Source: Caecibacteroides pullorum
GTDB lineage: Bacteria > Bacteroidota > Bacteroidia > Bacteroidales > Bacteroidaceae
Reading direction: 5' to 3'
Assembly: GCF_019239235.1 (NCBI RefSeq)
Contig: NZ_JAAZTS010000020.1
Location: 1-60,006, forward strand
Length of the DNA: 60,006 nt
Both the position numbers and the translations under genes were made by a program. The notes below the pieces were generated by a model. That model was not told where the DNA came from. It did not search any database and worked only from the letters and a program-made list of their open reading frames with translations. Below are positions 34,580-42,778 of the stretch, piece after piece; the stretch's first letter is position 1; each line of letters begins with the position of its first letter.

Positions 34580-35197
34580 TCAATGTTTCTTCCAACCTAC
34601 ACCATGACGTTCTTTCAGTTCACGGGCAATGTCTTCGATACTATAGCCTTTTGAAGTCAGTAAAACGATGAGATGATACAGCAAATCGGCACTTTCATAA
34701 ATCAGACGGTCATCTGTTCCATTACATGCCTCAATCACGGTCTCCACAGCCTCTTCACCTACTTTCTGTGCCATTTTATTTACTCCAGAACGGAACAGGC
34801 TGGTTGTATAAGAGCCTTCTGGCATTTCCGTATGACGTACATTAATGAAATCCTGCAACTCTTTCAGGAACATTACCGGTTGCTCATTCTTTTCGCCCCA
34901 ACAAGTATCTGTCCCTGTATGACATACTGGGCCAACCGGATGTACTTGAATAAGCAATGTATCTCGGTCGCAATCTGCTTTGACAGATACGACATGCAGA
35001 AAATTTCCACTTTCTTCTCCTTTCGTCCATAAACGGTTACGCGTACGACTATAAAAAGTAACTTTACCCGTTTCCATCGTTTTGTCATACGCCTCACGGT
35101 TCATGAAACCCAGCATCAACACTTTAGCCGTATCTGCATCTTGTATGATAGCCGGAACAAGTCCGTCCATTTTATCGAAATCTATGCTCAAATCCAT
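34580..35197 (-). CDS. hisIE: Bifunctional phosphoribosyl-AMP cyclohydrolase/phosphoribosyl-ATP pyrophosphatase
   Basis: HisIE catalyses the second and third steps of histidine synthesis. The 205 residues split into the HisI domain (about 1-105: VLMLGFMNREAYDKT, TRNRLWTKGEESGN, and zinc ligands in DTCWGE) and the HisE domain (about 110-205: SYTTSLFRSGVNKMAQKVGE then EAVETVIEA, ESADLLYHLIVLL). It lies 36 bases downstream of hisF. Confidence 0.96.
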   Translation of the reverse strand: MDLSIDFDKMDGLVPAIIQDADTAKVLMLGFMNREAYDKTMETGKVTFYSRTRNRLWTKGEESGNFLHVVSVKADCDRDTLLIQVHPVGPVCHTGTDTCWGEKNEQPVMFLKELQDFINVRHTEMPEGSYTTSLFRSGVNKMAQKVGEEAVETVIEACNGTDDRLIYESADLLYHLIVLLTSKGYSIEDIARELKERHGVGWKKH

Positions 35198-35233
35198 AAT
35201 CTATACGAATAATTCTGTACTTACTTTTATTCT

Positions 35234-35989
35234 TTATATTCTTACAGGTACACCCTGGCTGCAAAGATACAATTTTAAATCGGGAATTTTGATTTCTCCG
35301 AAGTGAAAAACACTGGCAGCCAGTGCTGCATCTGCTTTTCCCTGCAAAAAGGCATCACGGAAGTGTTCTTTCGCTCCTGCCCCCCCTGAAGCAATGACAG
35401 GTATAGAAAGGTTTTCAGAAAGAACAGCTAACACCTCATTAGCATATCCTGTCTTTACACCATCATGATCCATACTCGTAAACAATATCTCGCCTGCACC
35501 TCGCTCTTGAGCTTCTTTCGTCCATGACATCAATTCTCTTTCTGTCACCACTCGACCACCATTCAGATAACACCGCCATTCACCCGCAGCCTGCTTGGCA
35601 TCCACCGCCAACACACACACCTGAGAACCGAAATGACCAGCTATCTCATCAATCAGTTTTGGGTTTCGGATGGCCGCCGAATTGACGGATACCTTATCTG
35701 CTCCAGCATCCAGCAGTCGAGCCACGTCATTCAATTCGTGAATTCCTCCCCCAACCGTAAACGGGATACTGATGTTCTCAGCTATGCGACGAACCAGCTC
35801 TACAAATGTTTTCCGCCCTTCAAAACTGGCTGTTATATCCAAAAATACCAGTTCGTCAGCACCTTGTTCACTATACATACGTGCCAATTCTACCGGATCG
35901 CCAGCATGACGCAGGTTTACAAAATTAGTTCCTTTTACAGTCTGCCCGTCCTTTATATCAAGACAGGGAATAATTCTTTTAGCTAACAC
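35234..35989 (-). CDS. hisF: Imidazole glycerol phosphate synthase, cyclase subunit
   Basis: The 251-residue (beta/alpha)8 barrel begins with [16 protein letters not shown] (catalytic Asp near 11), has [19 protein letters not shown] near 80, and the second catalytic Asp in [13 protein letters not shown] near 130, then PVIASGGAG. HisF works with HisH to make imidazole glycerol phosphate and AICAR. It lies 31 bases after hisA. Confidence 0.97.
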   Translation of the reverse strand: MLAKRIIPCLDIKDGQTVKGTNFVNLRHAGDPVELARMYSEQGADELVFLDITASFEGRKTFVELVRRIAENISIPFTVGGGIHELNDVARLLDAGADKVSVNSAAIRNPKLIDEIAGHFGSQVCVLAVDAKQAAGEWRCYLNGGRVVTERELMSWTKEAQERGAGEILFTSMDHDGVKTGYANEVLAVLSENLSIPVIASGGAGAKEHFRDAFLQGKADAALAASVFHFGEIKIPDLKLYLCSQGVPVRI

Positions 35990-36020
35990 AACTTCAACTC
36001 ACTATCAATTAATTAATTAT

Positions 36021-36740
36021 TCAAAGCAAAGATTGCAGATCATCCAACGTTATACGACCTTCATACAACGCCTTTCCAAATATAACGGCAGGTACACCAT
36101 TTTCTTCCAATCGATAAATGTCATCAACACAACTGACTCCGCCACTTGCAATCAAATACAAATTCGAATCACGTTCCAACATTTCTTTATACAAGCCCAA
36201 AGCAGGGCCCTGCAACATACCATCGCAACTGATGTCTGTACAAACCACTTTAGAAATACCTCTCTGCCGATAGTTGTCCAAGAAAGAGAACAAATCCATA
36301 TCACTTTCCTCTTTCCATCCTCCCACGGCAATACGGCGTTCTTTTACATCAGCCCCCAGAATAATTCGTTCCGCCCCATACATTTCTATCCAATGACAGA
36401 ACAGTTCTGGATCTTTCACAGCAACACTTCCGCCCGTCACCATCTGAGCTCCACACTCAAAAGCAATTCGCAAATCCTCATCAGTCTTCACACCACCACC
36501 AAAATCAACGACAAGTGAAGTAGCTGTTGCTATTTTTTCCAAAATGACATGGTTCACGACATGATGCGAAGCCGCTCCATCTAAATCGACCAAATGTAAG
36601 CGCCTAATACCACCCGCTTCCAGCATTTTGGCTACTTCAAGCGGATTTTCATTATACACCTTCTTGCTCTCATAATCACCTTGTGACAAGCGCACGCATT
36701 TACCTCCGATAATATCAATAGCAGGTATTAATTCTATCAT
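36021..36740 (-). CDS. hisA: ProFAR isomerase (phosphoribosylformimino-AICAR-phosphate isomerase)
   Basis: The 239-residue barrel is HisA: ELIPAIDIIGGKCVRLSQGD (catalytic Asp near 8), LHLVDLDGA near 50, VVDFGGGVKTDEDLRIA near 80, and the second Asp in VCTDISCDGMLQGPALG near 128. The gene start overlaps the hisH end by four bases (ATGA), a sign of translational coupling. Confidence 0.97.
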   Translation of the reverse strand: MIELIPAIDIIGGKCVRLSQGDYESKKVYNENPLEVAKMLEAGGIRRLHLVDLDGAASHHVVNHVILEKIATATSLVVDFGGGVKTDEDLRIAFECGAQMVTGGSVAVKDPELFCHWIEMYGAERIILGADVKERRIAVGGWKEESDMDLFSFLDNYRQRGISKVVCTDISCDGMLQGPALGLYKEMLERDSNLYLIASGGVSCVDDIYRLEENGVPAVIFGKALYEGRITLDDLQSLL

Positions 36741-37327
36741 AACTCCAAGAAATTTTTCAAAATACGTTCACCAACATCACCACTTTTTTCTGGATGAAAC
36801 TGTGTTGCATAGAAATTTTCTTTATGCAAAGCTGCGCTAAACGGTAATATATAATCGGTCACCGCCGCAGTATATTCATTAACAGGCACATAAAAGCTAT
36901 GCACAAAATACACAAATTCTTCCTTCGTAAATCCACGAAACAAAGAGCTGCAGGTTTGCTCTATTGTATTCCACCCCATATGTGGCACTTTATCTTCATG
37001 CCTTTCTGACTGAAAGCGTTTCACGTCTACATCAAAAATATTCAAGCAATCCACATTACCTTCGTCCGAATGACGACACATCAATTGCATACCTAAGCAA
37101 ATGCCCAACAAAGGTTTCTCCATACCTTTAATAACAGTATCCAAACCCGTAGTATGCAAAAAGTCCATCGTCGTAGCAGCCTCTCCTACACCCGGAAATA
37201 TGACTTTATCGGCCGAACGAAGCATTGCCTCATCAGCCGTAATCATAGCCTCGACACCCAAACGTCGTAAAGCACAATCTACTGAACGAATATTCCCCGC
37301 ATTATATTTTACGATTGCAACTTTCAT
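36737..37327 (-). CDS. hisH: Imidazole glycerol phosphate synthase, glutamine amidotransferase subunit
   Basis: The 196-residue class I glutaminase has the nucleophile Cys in LLGICLGMQLM near residue 78 and the His-Glu pair in ATQFHPEKSG near 180; the start KVAIVKYNAGNIRSVDCAL is typical. It supplies ammonia to HisF. It lies 12 bases after purU and overlaps hisA by four bases. Confidence 0.97.
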   Translation of the reverse strand: MKVAIVKYNAGNIRSVDCALRRLGVEAMITADEAMLRSADKVIFPGVGEAATTMDFLHTTGLDTVIKGMEKPLLGICLGMQLMCRHSDEGNVDCLNIFDVDVKRFQSERHEDKVPHMGWNTIEQTCSSLFRGFTKEEFVYFVHSFYVPVNEYTAAVTDYILPFSAALHKENFYATQFHPEKSGDVGERILKNFLEL

Positions 37328-37339
37328 CAGATTTCCTTT

Positions 37340-38194
37340 TTAATTAAATATCACCGTCTTATTCTTATATACCAACACTTTTCGTTCTATATGCTTCTGT
37401 ACCGCACGCGAAAGAACAATTTTCTCCAGATCTTTTCCCTTGTTTATCAGATCCTGCACCGTATCTTTATGTGTAATGCGTACAATATCCTGCTCGATAA
37501 TAGGTCCTGCATCCAGTTCCGTAGTCACATAATGACTGGTGGCACCAATAATCTTCACGCCACGCTCAAAAGCTGCATGATAAGGTTTGGCACCCACAAA
37601 CGCAGGCAAAAAGGAATGATGTATATTAATAATGCGATTAGGATAAGCATCTATCATCTGCTCTGAAATCACCTGCATGTAACGAGCCAATACAATAAAT
37701 GTAATATTATACTTGGCCAACAAATCCATCTCTAACCGCTCTTGTTCTGCCTTATTTTCTTTTGTGATAGGAAACAAATAAAACGGAATGCCAAAACGTT
37801 CGGCCACATGCTGCAAATCTGGGTGATTACTAACTATGAGCGGAATATCCACATTCCACTCACCCGCCGTGTAACGAGCCAACATATCAAACAAACAATG
37901 AGACATCTTCGAGACAAATATCGCCATGCGTGGTTTGGTATCTGAAAAATACAGCCGGAAACTCATTGCATATTTTTGCGCATACAACGTGGCAAAATAG
38001 TCCTCTATCTTTTCTTGAGGAATCAGAAAGTCCTGCAACTCCCATTCTATTCTCATAAAAAAAATATTCTCCACATGATCCACATGTTGATCCAAATAGA
38101 TAATATTTCCCTTATTCACCGTTATAAAATCCGTCACCTCCGCCAAAATACCTGGTTTGTCAGGACAGTAAAGCAACAGTTTGGCCGTTTTCAT
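37340..38194 (-). CDS. purU: Formyltetrahydrofolate deformylase
   Basis: PurU hydrolyses 10-formyl-THF to formate and THF, balancing one-carbon pools. The protein has an N-terminal ACT domain (KTAKLLLYCPDKPGILAEV) and a formyl-transferase domain with MQVISEQMIDAYPNRIINIH, HHSFLPAFVGAKPY near residue 210 (catalytic Asn/His), and TTELDAGPIIEQD near 240. The ATG at 38194 gives 284 residues; one four codons upstream (38206) is also possible. It heads the long his-lys operon, with two candidate -7 elements about 55-80 bases upstream. Confidence 0.93.
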   Translation of the reverse strand: MKTAKLLLYCPDKPGILAEVTDFITVNKGNIIYLDQHVDHVENIFFMRIEWELQDFLIPQEKIEDYFATLYAQKYAMSFRLYFSDTKPRMAIFVSKMSHCLFDMLARYTAGEWNVDIPLIVSNHPDLQHVAERFGIPFYLFPITKENKAEQERLEMDLLAKYNITFIVLARYMQVISEQMIDAYPNRIINIHHSFLPAFVGAKPYHAAFERGVKIIGATSHYVTTELDAGPIIEQDIVRITHKDTVQDLINKGKDLEKIVLSRAVQKHIERKVLVYKNKTVIFN

Positions 38195-38206
38195 ACTCCT
38201 AAACAT

Positions 38207-38506
38207 TTCATTAACATATCAGAATTACAATATTCTCGTATTAGGTTTGCAAAAATAACGATTTATTGCAAAAGTACGAATTTTCCAAGCACAAAGTTTC
38301 AATCCCAATACAAATAGTTTCGTTTTCCACAATTTGTATCCCCATTCAACTCATCCATGCGTCAATCCATACCACATACTAAACAAATGTTAAATATAAA
38401 AACATGTCAAATCGCAACCTATTCAATATGAACTACTAAAAGAACAAGTCCCCAAAAGCCTCTAAAAAAAATCCACGATTACTATTGCAGGTATAAAAAA
38501 AATGCC
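38207..38506. other. Intergenic region upstream of purU and of the tRNA gene
   Basis: No gene is visible. On the minus strand TATTTTTG (38250-38257) and TACTTTTG (38269-38276) both fit the -7 consensus and could drive purU; neither has a TTTG at the ideal distance. The remainder is AT-rich sequence without evident repeats. Confidence 0.5.
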
Positions 38507-38514
38507 TACCTTTG
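38484..38514 (+). promoter_or_regulatory. tRNA-Asp promoter
   Basis: ATTG (38484-38487), 19 bases, then TACCTTTG (38507-38514) fits the Bacteroides pattern. It ends 39 bases before the mature tRNA. Confidence 0.7.
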
Positions 38515-38553
38515 CAACCGCAATCGAGAGAGATAGCAACAAAACAATGAAAT

Positions 38554-38627
38554 GGTGCGGTAGTTCAGCTGGTTAGAATACATGCCTGTCACGCATGGGG
38601 TCGCGGGTTCGAGTCCCGTCCGCACCG
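38554..38627 (+). tRNA. tRNA-Asp (anticodon GTC)
   Basis: The 74-base gene folds into a standard cloverleaf: acceptor GGTGCGG with CCGCACC, D arm AGTTCAGCTGGTTAGAA, anticodon loop CTGTCAC with anticodon GTC, and T arm GCGGGTTCGAGTCCCGT. The discriminator base is G, as expected for Asp, and CCA is not encoded. A hairpin terminator follows within 20 bases, so it is a single-tRNA transcript. Confidence 0.97.
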
Positions 38628-38643
38628 CTAAATAATCAATAGT

Positions 38644-38682
38644 AAAAGCCTATAAATCAAATGATTTATAGGCTTTTGTTTT
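38644..38682 (+). terminator. Terminator after tRNA-Asp
   Basis: A 14-base perfect stem (AAAAGCCTATAAAT pairing with ATTTATAGGCTTTT) with a six-base loop is followed by GTTTT, 16 bases past the tRNA. Confidence 0.85.
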
Positions 38683-38824
38683 ACAACACCTACATATAAA
38701 TTCAAACAACTAAATAACTCGATTTTCAAACCAATCGAACCACCACAAGCACCCGTCCAATCCCCCACTAGATAAAAGTAAATAATTCCTCGAAAACAAT
38801 AAAGTCAAAAACTCTGTTTTCGTC

Positions 38825-38855
38825 TTTGTATTTCTCTCCGTTTACATTATCTTTG
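38825..38855 (+). promoter_or_regulatory. purL promoter
   Basis: TTTG (38825-38828), 19 bases, then TATCTTTG (38848-38855) is an exact Bacteroides promoter. It leaves an untranslated leader of roughly 80 bases before the purL ATG. The leader contains a small hairpin (GGAGG 38870-38874, CCTCC 38886-38890). The rest of the 312-base gap after the tRNA shows nothing else. Confidence 0.8.
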
Positions 38856-38940
38856 CAACACGTAAGGCCGGAGGATACGCATTCACCTCCAAGCCTGCAA
38901 CGACAACGATTATTATCATCATTTATAGCGCTATAAAAAT

Positions 38941-41900
38941 ATGATTTCTTTCTACAGAACTCCTCAGAAAAGCGTAATTGCCGTAGCAAGCGAACACGCC
39001 ATCTCGAAGGCAGACAGCGACAAGCTCTGCTGGCTTTTTGGAGAAGCCACCCCTGAAAGTGAAGAAAACCTGAAAGGCTGTTTCGTAGGCCCCCGCCGCG
39101 AAATGATCACGCCCTGGAGCACGAACGCCGTGGAAATTACCCAAAACATGGGCCTGACGGGCATCGCGCGCATCGAGGAATACTTCCCCGTGGCCGATGA
39201 AAACGCCGAATACGACCCCATGCTCCAACGCATGTACAAGGGACTCGACCAGCAGGTGTTCACCACCAACCGCAAGCCCGAACCCATCGTCCACATCGAA
39301 GACCTCGAAGCCTACAACGAGCAGGAAGGTCTGGCCCTCTCGAAGGAGGAAATGGACTACCTGAAGAAAGTGGAGAAGGACCTCGGACGCCCGCTGACCG
39401 ACTCCGAAGTGTTCGGCTTTGCCCAAATCAACTCCGAGCATTGCCGCCACAAAATCTTCGGCGGTACGTTCATCATCGACGGTGTGGAGCAGGAATCTTC
39501 ACTCTTCCAGATGATCAAGAAGACCACACAGGAAAATCCCAACAAAATCATATCGGCCTACAAGGATAACGTGGCCTTTGCCGAAGGTCCCGTCATCGAG
39601 CAGTTCGCTCCCGCCGACCACTCCAAACCCGATTATTTCGAGGTGAAGGACATCAAGAGCGTCATCTCCCTGAAGGCCGAGACACACAACTTCCCCACCA
39701 CCGTGGAGCCTTTCAACGGCGCATCAACAGGTACGGGCGGTGAAATCCGCGACCGTATGGGTGGCGGAAAGGGTTCGTGGCCCATCGCAGGTACGGCCGT
39801 CTACATGACCTCCTACCCCCGCACGGAGGAAGGACGCGAGTGGGAAGAAATCCTGCCCGTGCGCAAATGGCTGTATCAGACACCCGAGCAGATCCTCATC
39901 AAGGCGTCGAACGGCGCCAGCGACTTCGGCAACAAGTTCGGCCAGCCGCTCATCTGCGGTTCGGTGCTGACCTTCGAGCATAAAGAAAAAGAAGAAGTTT
40001 ACGGCTACGACAAGGTCATCATGCTGGCCGGAGGCGTAGGTTACGGTACCCAGCGCGATTGCCTCAAGGGCAAACCCGAAGCAGGCAACAAGGTCGTCGT
40101 AATGGGTGGCGACAACTATCGCATCGGTTTGGGCGGCGGATCTGTATCTTCTGTCGATACGGGAAGATACAGTAGCGGCATCGAGCTGAACGCCGTCCAG
40201 CGCGCCAACGCCGAGATGCAGAAGCGTGCCTACAACGTGGTGCGCGCCCTTTGCGAGGAAGAGGTGAACCCCGTAGTTTCCATCCACGACCACGGCTCGG
40301 CCGGACACGTAAACTGCCTCAGCGAGCTGGTGGAAGAGTGTGGCGGACACATCGACATGAGCAAGCTGCCCATCGGCGACAAGACCCTCTCGGCCAAGGA
40401 AATCATTGCCAACGAGAGCCAGGAGCGCATGGGATTGCTCATCAAGGAGGAAGCCATCGAACACGTGCGCAAGATTGCCGAACGCGAACGCGCCCCGATG
40501 TACGTTGTGGGCGAAACGACCGGCGACCACCGCTTCTGCTTCGAGCAGGCCGACGGCGTACGTCCCTTCGACCTGGCCGTCGACCAGATGTTCGGCTCCT
40601 CACCCAAGACATATATGGTGGACAAGACCGTAGAGCGTCACTATGAAATGCCGACCTACGAGCAATCCAAGCTTCATGAATACCTGGCCAACGTGCTCCA
40701 GCTGGAAGCCGTGGCCTGCAAGGACTGGCTGACCAACAAGGTGGACCGCTCCGTGACGGGCAAGATTGCCCGCCAGCAATGCGTGGGCGAACTCCAGTTG
40801 CCGTTGAGCGATTGCGGCGTCGTAGCCCTCGACTACCGCGGCAAGGCAGGTATCGCCACTTCGCTGGGTCATGCTCCGCAAGCCGCACTGGCCAATCCGG
40901 CCGCAGGTTCCGTGCTCTCCGTGAGCGAGGCGCTGACCAACCTCGTATGGGCACCGCTGGCCGAAGGGCTCGATAGCGTATCGCTCTCGGCTAACTGGAT
41001 GTGGCCCTGCCGCTCGCAGGAGGGTGAGGATGCACGCCTCTACACGGCCGTCAAGGCATTGAGCGACTTCTGCTGCGCCCTACAAATCAACGTGCCTACG
41101 GGTAAGGACTCCCTCTCCATGACGCAGAAATACCCCGACGGTAGCAAGGTCATCGCTCCGGGTACAGTCATCGTTTCGGCCGGCGGCGAGGTGAGCGACG
41201 TGAAGAAAGTGGTTTCGCCCGTGCTGGTGAACGACCATAAGACGACGCTCTACCACATCGACTTCAGCTTCGACAACCTGAAGCTGGGCGGTTCGGCCTT
41301 CTCCCAGTCGCTGGGCAAGGTGGGCGACGACGTGCCTACCGTGCAGAACCCCGAATACTTCCGCGACGCCTTCCTGGCCGTTCAGGAGCTGGTGAACAAG
41401 GGCCTCATCCTGGCCGGACACGACATCTCGGCCGGCGGTCTCATCACCACCCTGCTCGAGATGTGCTTCTCGAACATGGAGGGAGGTATGGAAATCAGCC
41501 TCGACAAGATTAAGGAAAACGACCTCGTCAAGATACTCTTTGCCGAAAACCCAGGTATCGTCATCCAGGTGGCCGACAAGCATAAGGACGAAGTAAAGAA
41601 GATACTCGAAGACGCCGGCGTGGGCTTCGTGAAGATCGGCAAGCCGACCGACGAACGCCACATCCTCGTGGAGAAGGACGGTGCCACCTACCAGTTCGGC
41701 ATCGACTACATGCGCGACGTGTGGTACTCCACTTCCTACCTGCTCGACCGTCGCCAGTCGATGAACGGTTGCGCCAAGAAGCGCTTCGAGAACTACAAGA
41801 TGCAACCCATGGACCTGGCCTTCATGCCGGGCTTCACTGGCAAGCTCTCGCAATACGGCATCAGCCCCGACCGCCGTACGCCGAGCGGCATCCGCGCCGC

Positions 41901-42645
41901 CATCATCCGCGAGAAGGGTACAAACGGCGAACGCGAAATGGCTTACTCGCTCTACCTGGCCGGCTTCGACGTGAAGGACGTGACGATGACCGACCTCGTA
42001 AGCGGACGCGAAACGCTGGAAGACGTCAACATGATTGTTTTCTGCGGTGGCTTTGCTAACTCCGACGTACTTGGCTCGGCCAAGGGCTGGGCAGGTGCCT
42101 TCCTCTTCAACCCGAAAGCCAAAGAAGCTATAGATAAGTATTACGCGCGCGAAGACACATTGTCATTGGGTGTATGTAATGGTTGCCAGCTGATGATGGA
42201 GCTCAACCTTATCATGCCTGACGATGATAAGAGAGTCAAGATGCTCCACAACGACTCTCACAAGTTCGAGAGCCGCTTCCTGGGTCTGACTATCCCGACC
42301 AACCGTAGCGTGATGTTCGGTTCGTTGAGCGGTAGCAAGCTGGGTATCTGGGTGGCTCACGGCGAAGGCAAGTTCTCCCTGCCCTACGACGAAGACCACT
42401 ACAACATCGTGGCCAAGTACACCTACGACGAGTATCCCGGCAACCCCAACGGTTCCGATTACTCCGTGGCAGGTATCGCCAGCCCCGACGGACGCCACCT
42501 GGCCATCATGCCCCACCTGGAGCGCGCCATCTTCCCCTGGCAGAATGCCTACTATCCGGCCGACCGCCTGCATCACGACGAAGTGACGCCGTGGATAGAA
42601 GCCTTCGTCAACGCCCGCAAGTGGGTGGAAGAGAAGACCCGATAA
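38941..42645 (+). CDS. purL: Phosphoribosylformylglycinamidine synthase (large, single-chain type)
   Basis: PurL makes FGAM from FGAR, ATP and glutamine in purine synthesis. The 1234 residues are the proteobacterial-style fused enzyme. Seen are the ATP-binding FNGASTGTGGEIRDRMGGG near residue 260, VSIHDHGSAGHVNCLSE near 447, and the C-terminal glutaminase with nucleophile Cys in LGVCNGCQLM near 1080 and the HLE of IMPHLERAIFPWQ near 1193. It has its own promoter and terminator. Confidence 0.98.
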   Translation: MISFYRTPQKSVIAVASEHAISKADSDKLCWLFGEATPESEENLKGCFVGPRREMITPWSTNAVEITQNMGLTGIARIEEYFPVADENAEYDPMLQRMYKGLDQQVFTTNRKPEPIVHIEDLEAYNEQEGLALSKEEMDYLKKVEKDLGRPLTDSEVFGFAQINSEHCRHKIFGGTFIIDGVEQESSLFQMIKKTTQENPNKIISAYKDNVAFAEGPVIEQFAPADHSKPDYFEVKDIKSVISLKAETHNFPTTVEPFNGASTGTGGEIRDRMGGGKGSWPIAGTAVYMTSYPRTEEGREWEEILPVRKWLYQTPEQILIKASNGASDFGNKFGQPLICGSVLTFEHKEKEEVYGYDKVIMLAGGVGYGTQRDCLKGKPEAGNKVVVMGGDNYRIGLGGGSVSSVDTGRYSSGIELNAVQRANAEMQKRAYNVVRALCEEEVNPVVSIHDHGSAGHVNCLSELVEECGGHIDMSKLPIGDKTLSAKEIIANESQERMGLLIKEEAIEHVRKIAERERAPMYVVGETTGDHRFCFEQADGVRPFDLAVDQMFGSSPKTYMVDKTVERHYEMPTYEQSKLHEYLANVLQLEAVACKDWLTNKVDRSVTGKIARQQCVGELQLPLSDCGVVALDYRGKAGIATSLGHAPQAALANPAAGSVLSVSEALTNLVWAPLAEGLDSVSLSANWMWPCRSQEGEDARLYTAVKALSDFCCALQINVPTGKDSLSMTQKYPDGSKVIAPGTVIVSAGGEVSDVKKVVSPVLVNDHKTTLYHIDFSFDNLKLGGSAFSQSLGKVGDDVPTVQNPEYFRDAFLAVQELVNKGLILAGHDISAGGLITTLLEMCFSNMEGGMEISLDKIKENDLVKILFAENPGIVIQVADKHKDEVKKILEDAGVGFVKIGKPTDERHILVEKDGATYQFGIDYMRDVWYSTSYLLDRRQSMNGCAKKRFENYKMQPMDLAFMPGFTGKLSQYGISPDRRTPSGIRAAIIREKGTNGEREMAYSLYLAGFDVKDVTMTDLVSGRETLEDVNMIVFCGGFANSDVLGSAKGWAGAFLFNPKAKEAIDKYYAREDTLSLGVCNGCQLMMELNLIMPDDDKRVKMLHNDSHKFESRFLGLTIPTNRSVMFGSLSGSKLGIWVAHGEGKFSLPYDEDHYNIVAKYTYDEYPGNPNGSDYSVAGIASPDGRHLAIMPHLERAIFPWQNAYYPADRLHHDEVTPWIEAFVNARKWVEEKTR

Positions 42646-42667
42646 ATATCCTCTACCCTCTCCATAC

Positions 42668-42730
42668 AGACATGGATGAAACGGACCCCGACGGCCAAAC
42701 GGCCGGATGTCTGTTTCATCCGTGTCTTTT
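42668..42730 (+). terminator. Terminator after purL
   Basis: Arms of 15 bases (AGACATGGATGAAAC and GTTTCATCCGTGTCT, one G-T-type mismatch) are followed by Ts. The loop contains a second small stem (GGCC-AAAC-GGCC). It begins 22 bases past the purL stop. Confidence 0.75.
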
Positions 42731-42778
42731 CCCTTATTCAAAGCATTCTGTTTCCAAGGAAACAATATCGTGTCGGCT

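Noticed and set aside
38870..38890. Purine riboswitch in the purL leader
   Set aside because: The hairpin is too small and the three-way junction core of a purine riboswitch is not seen.
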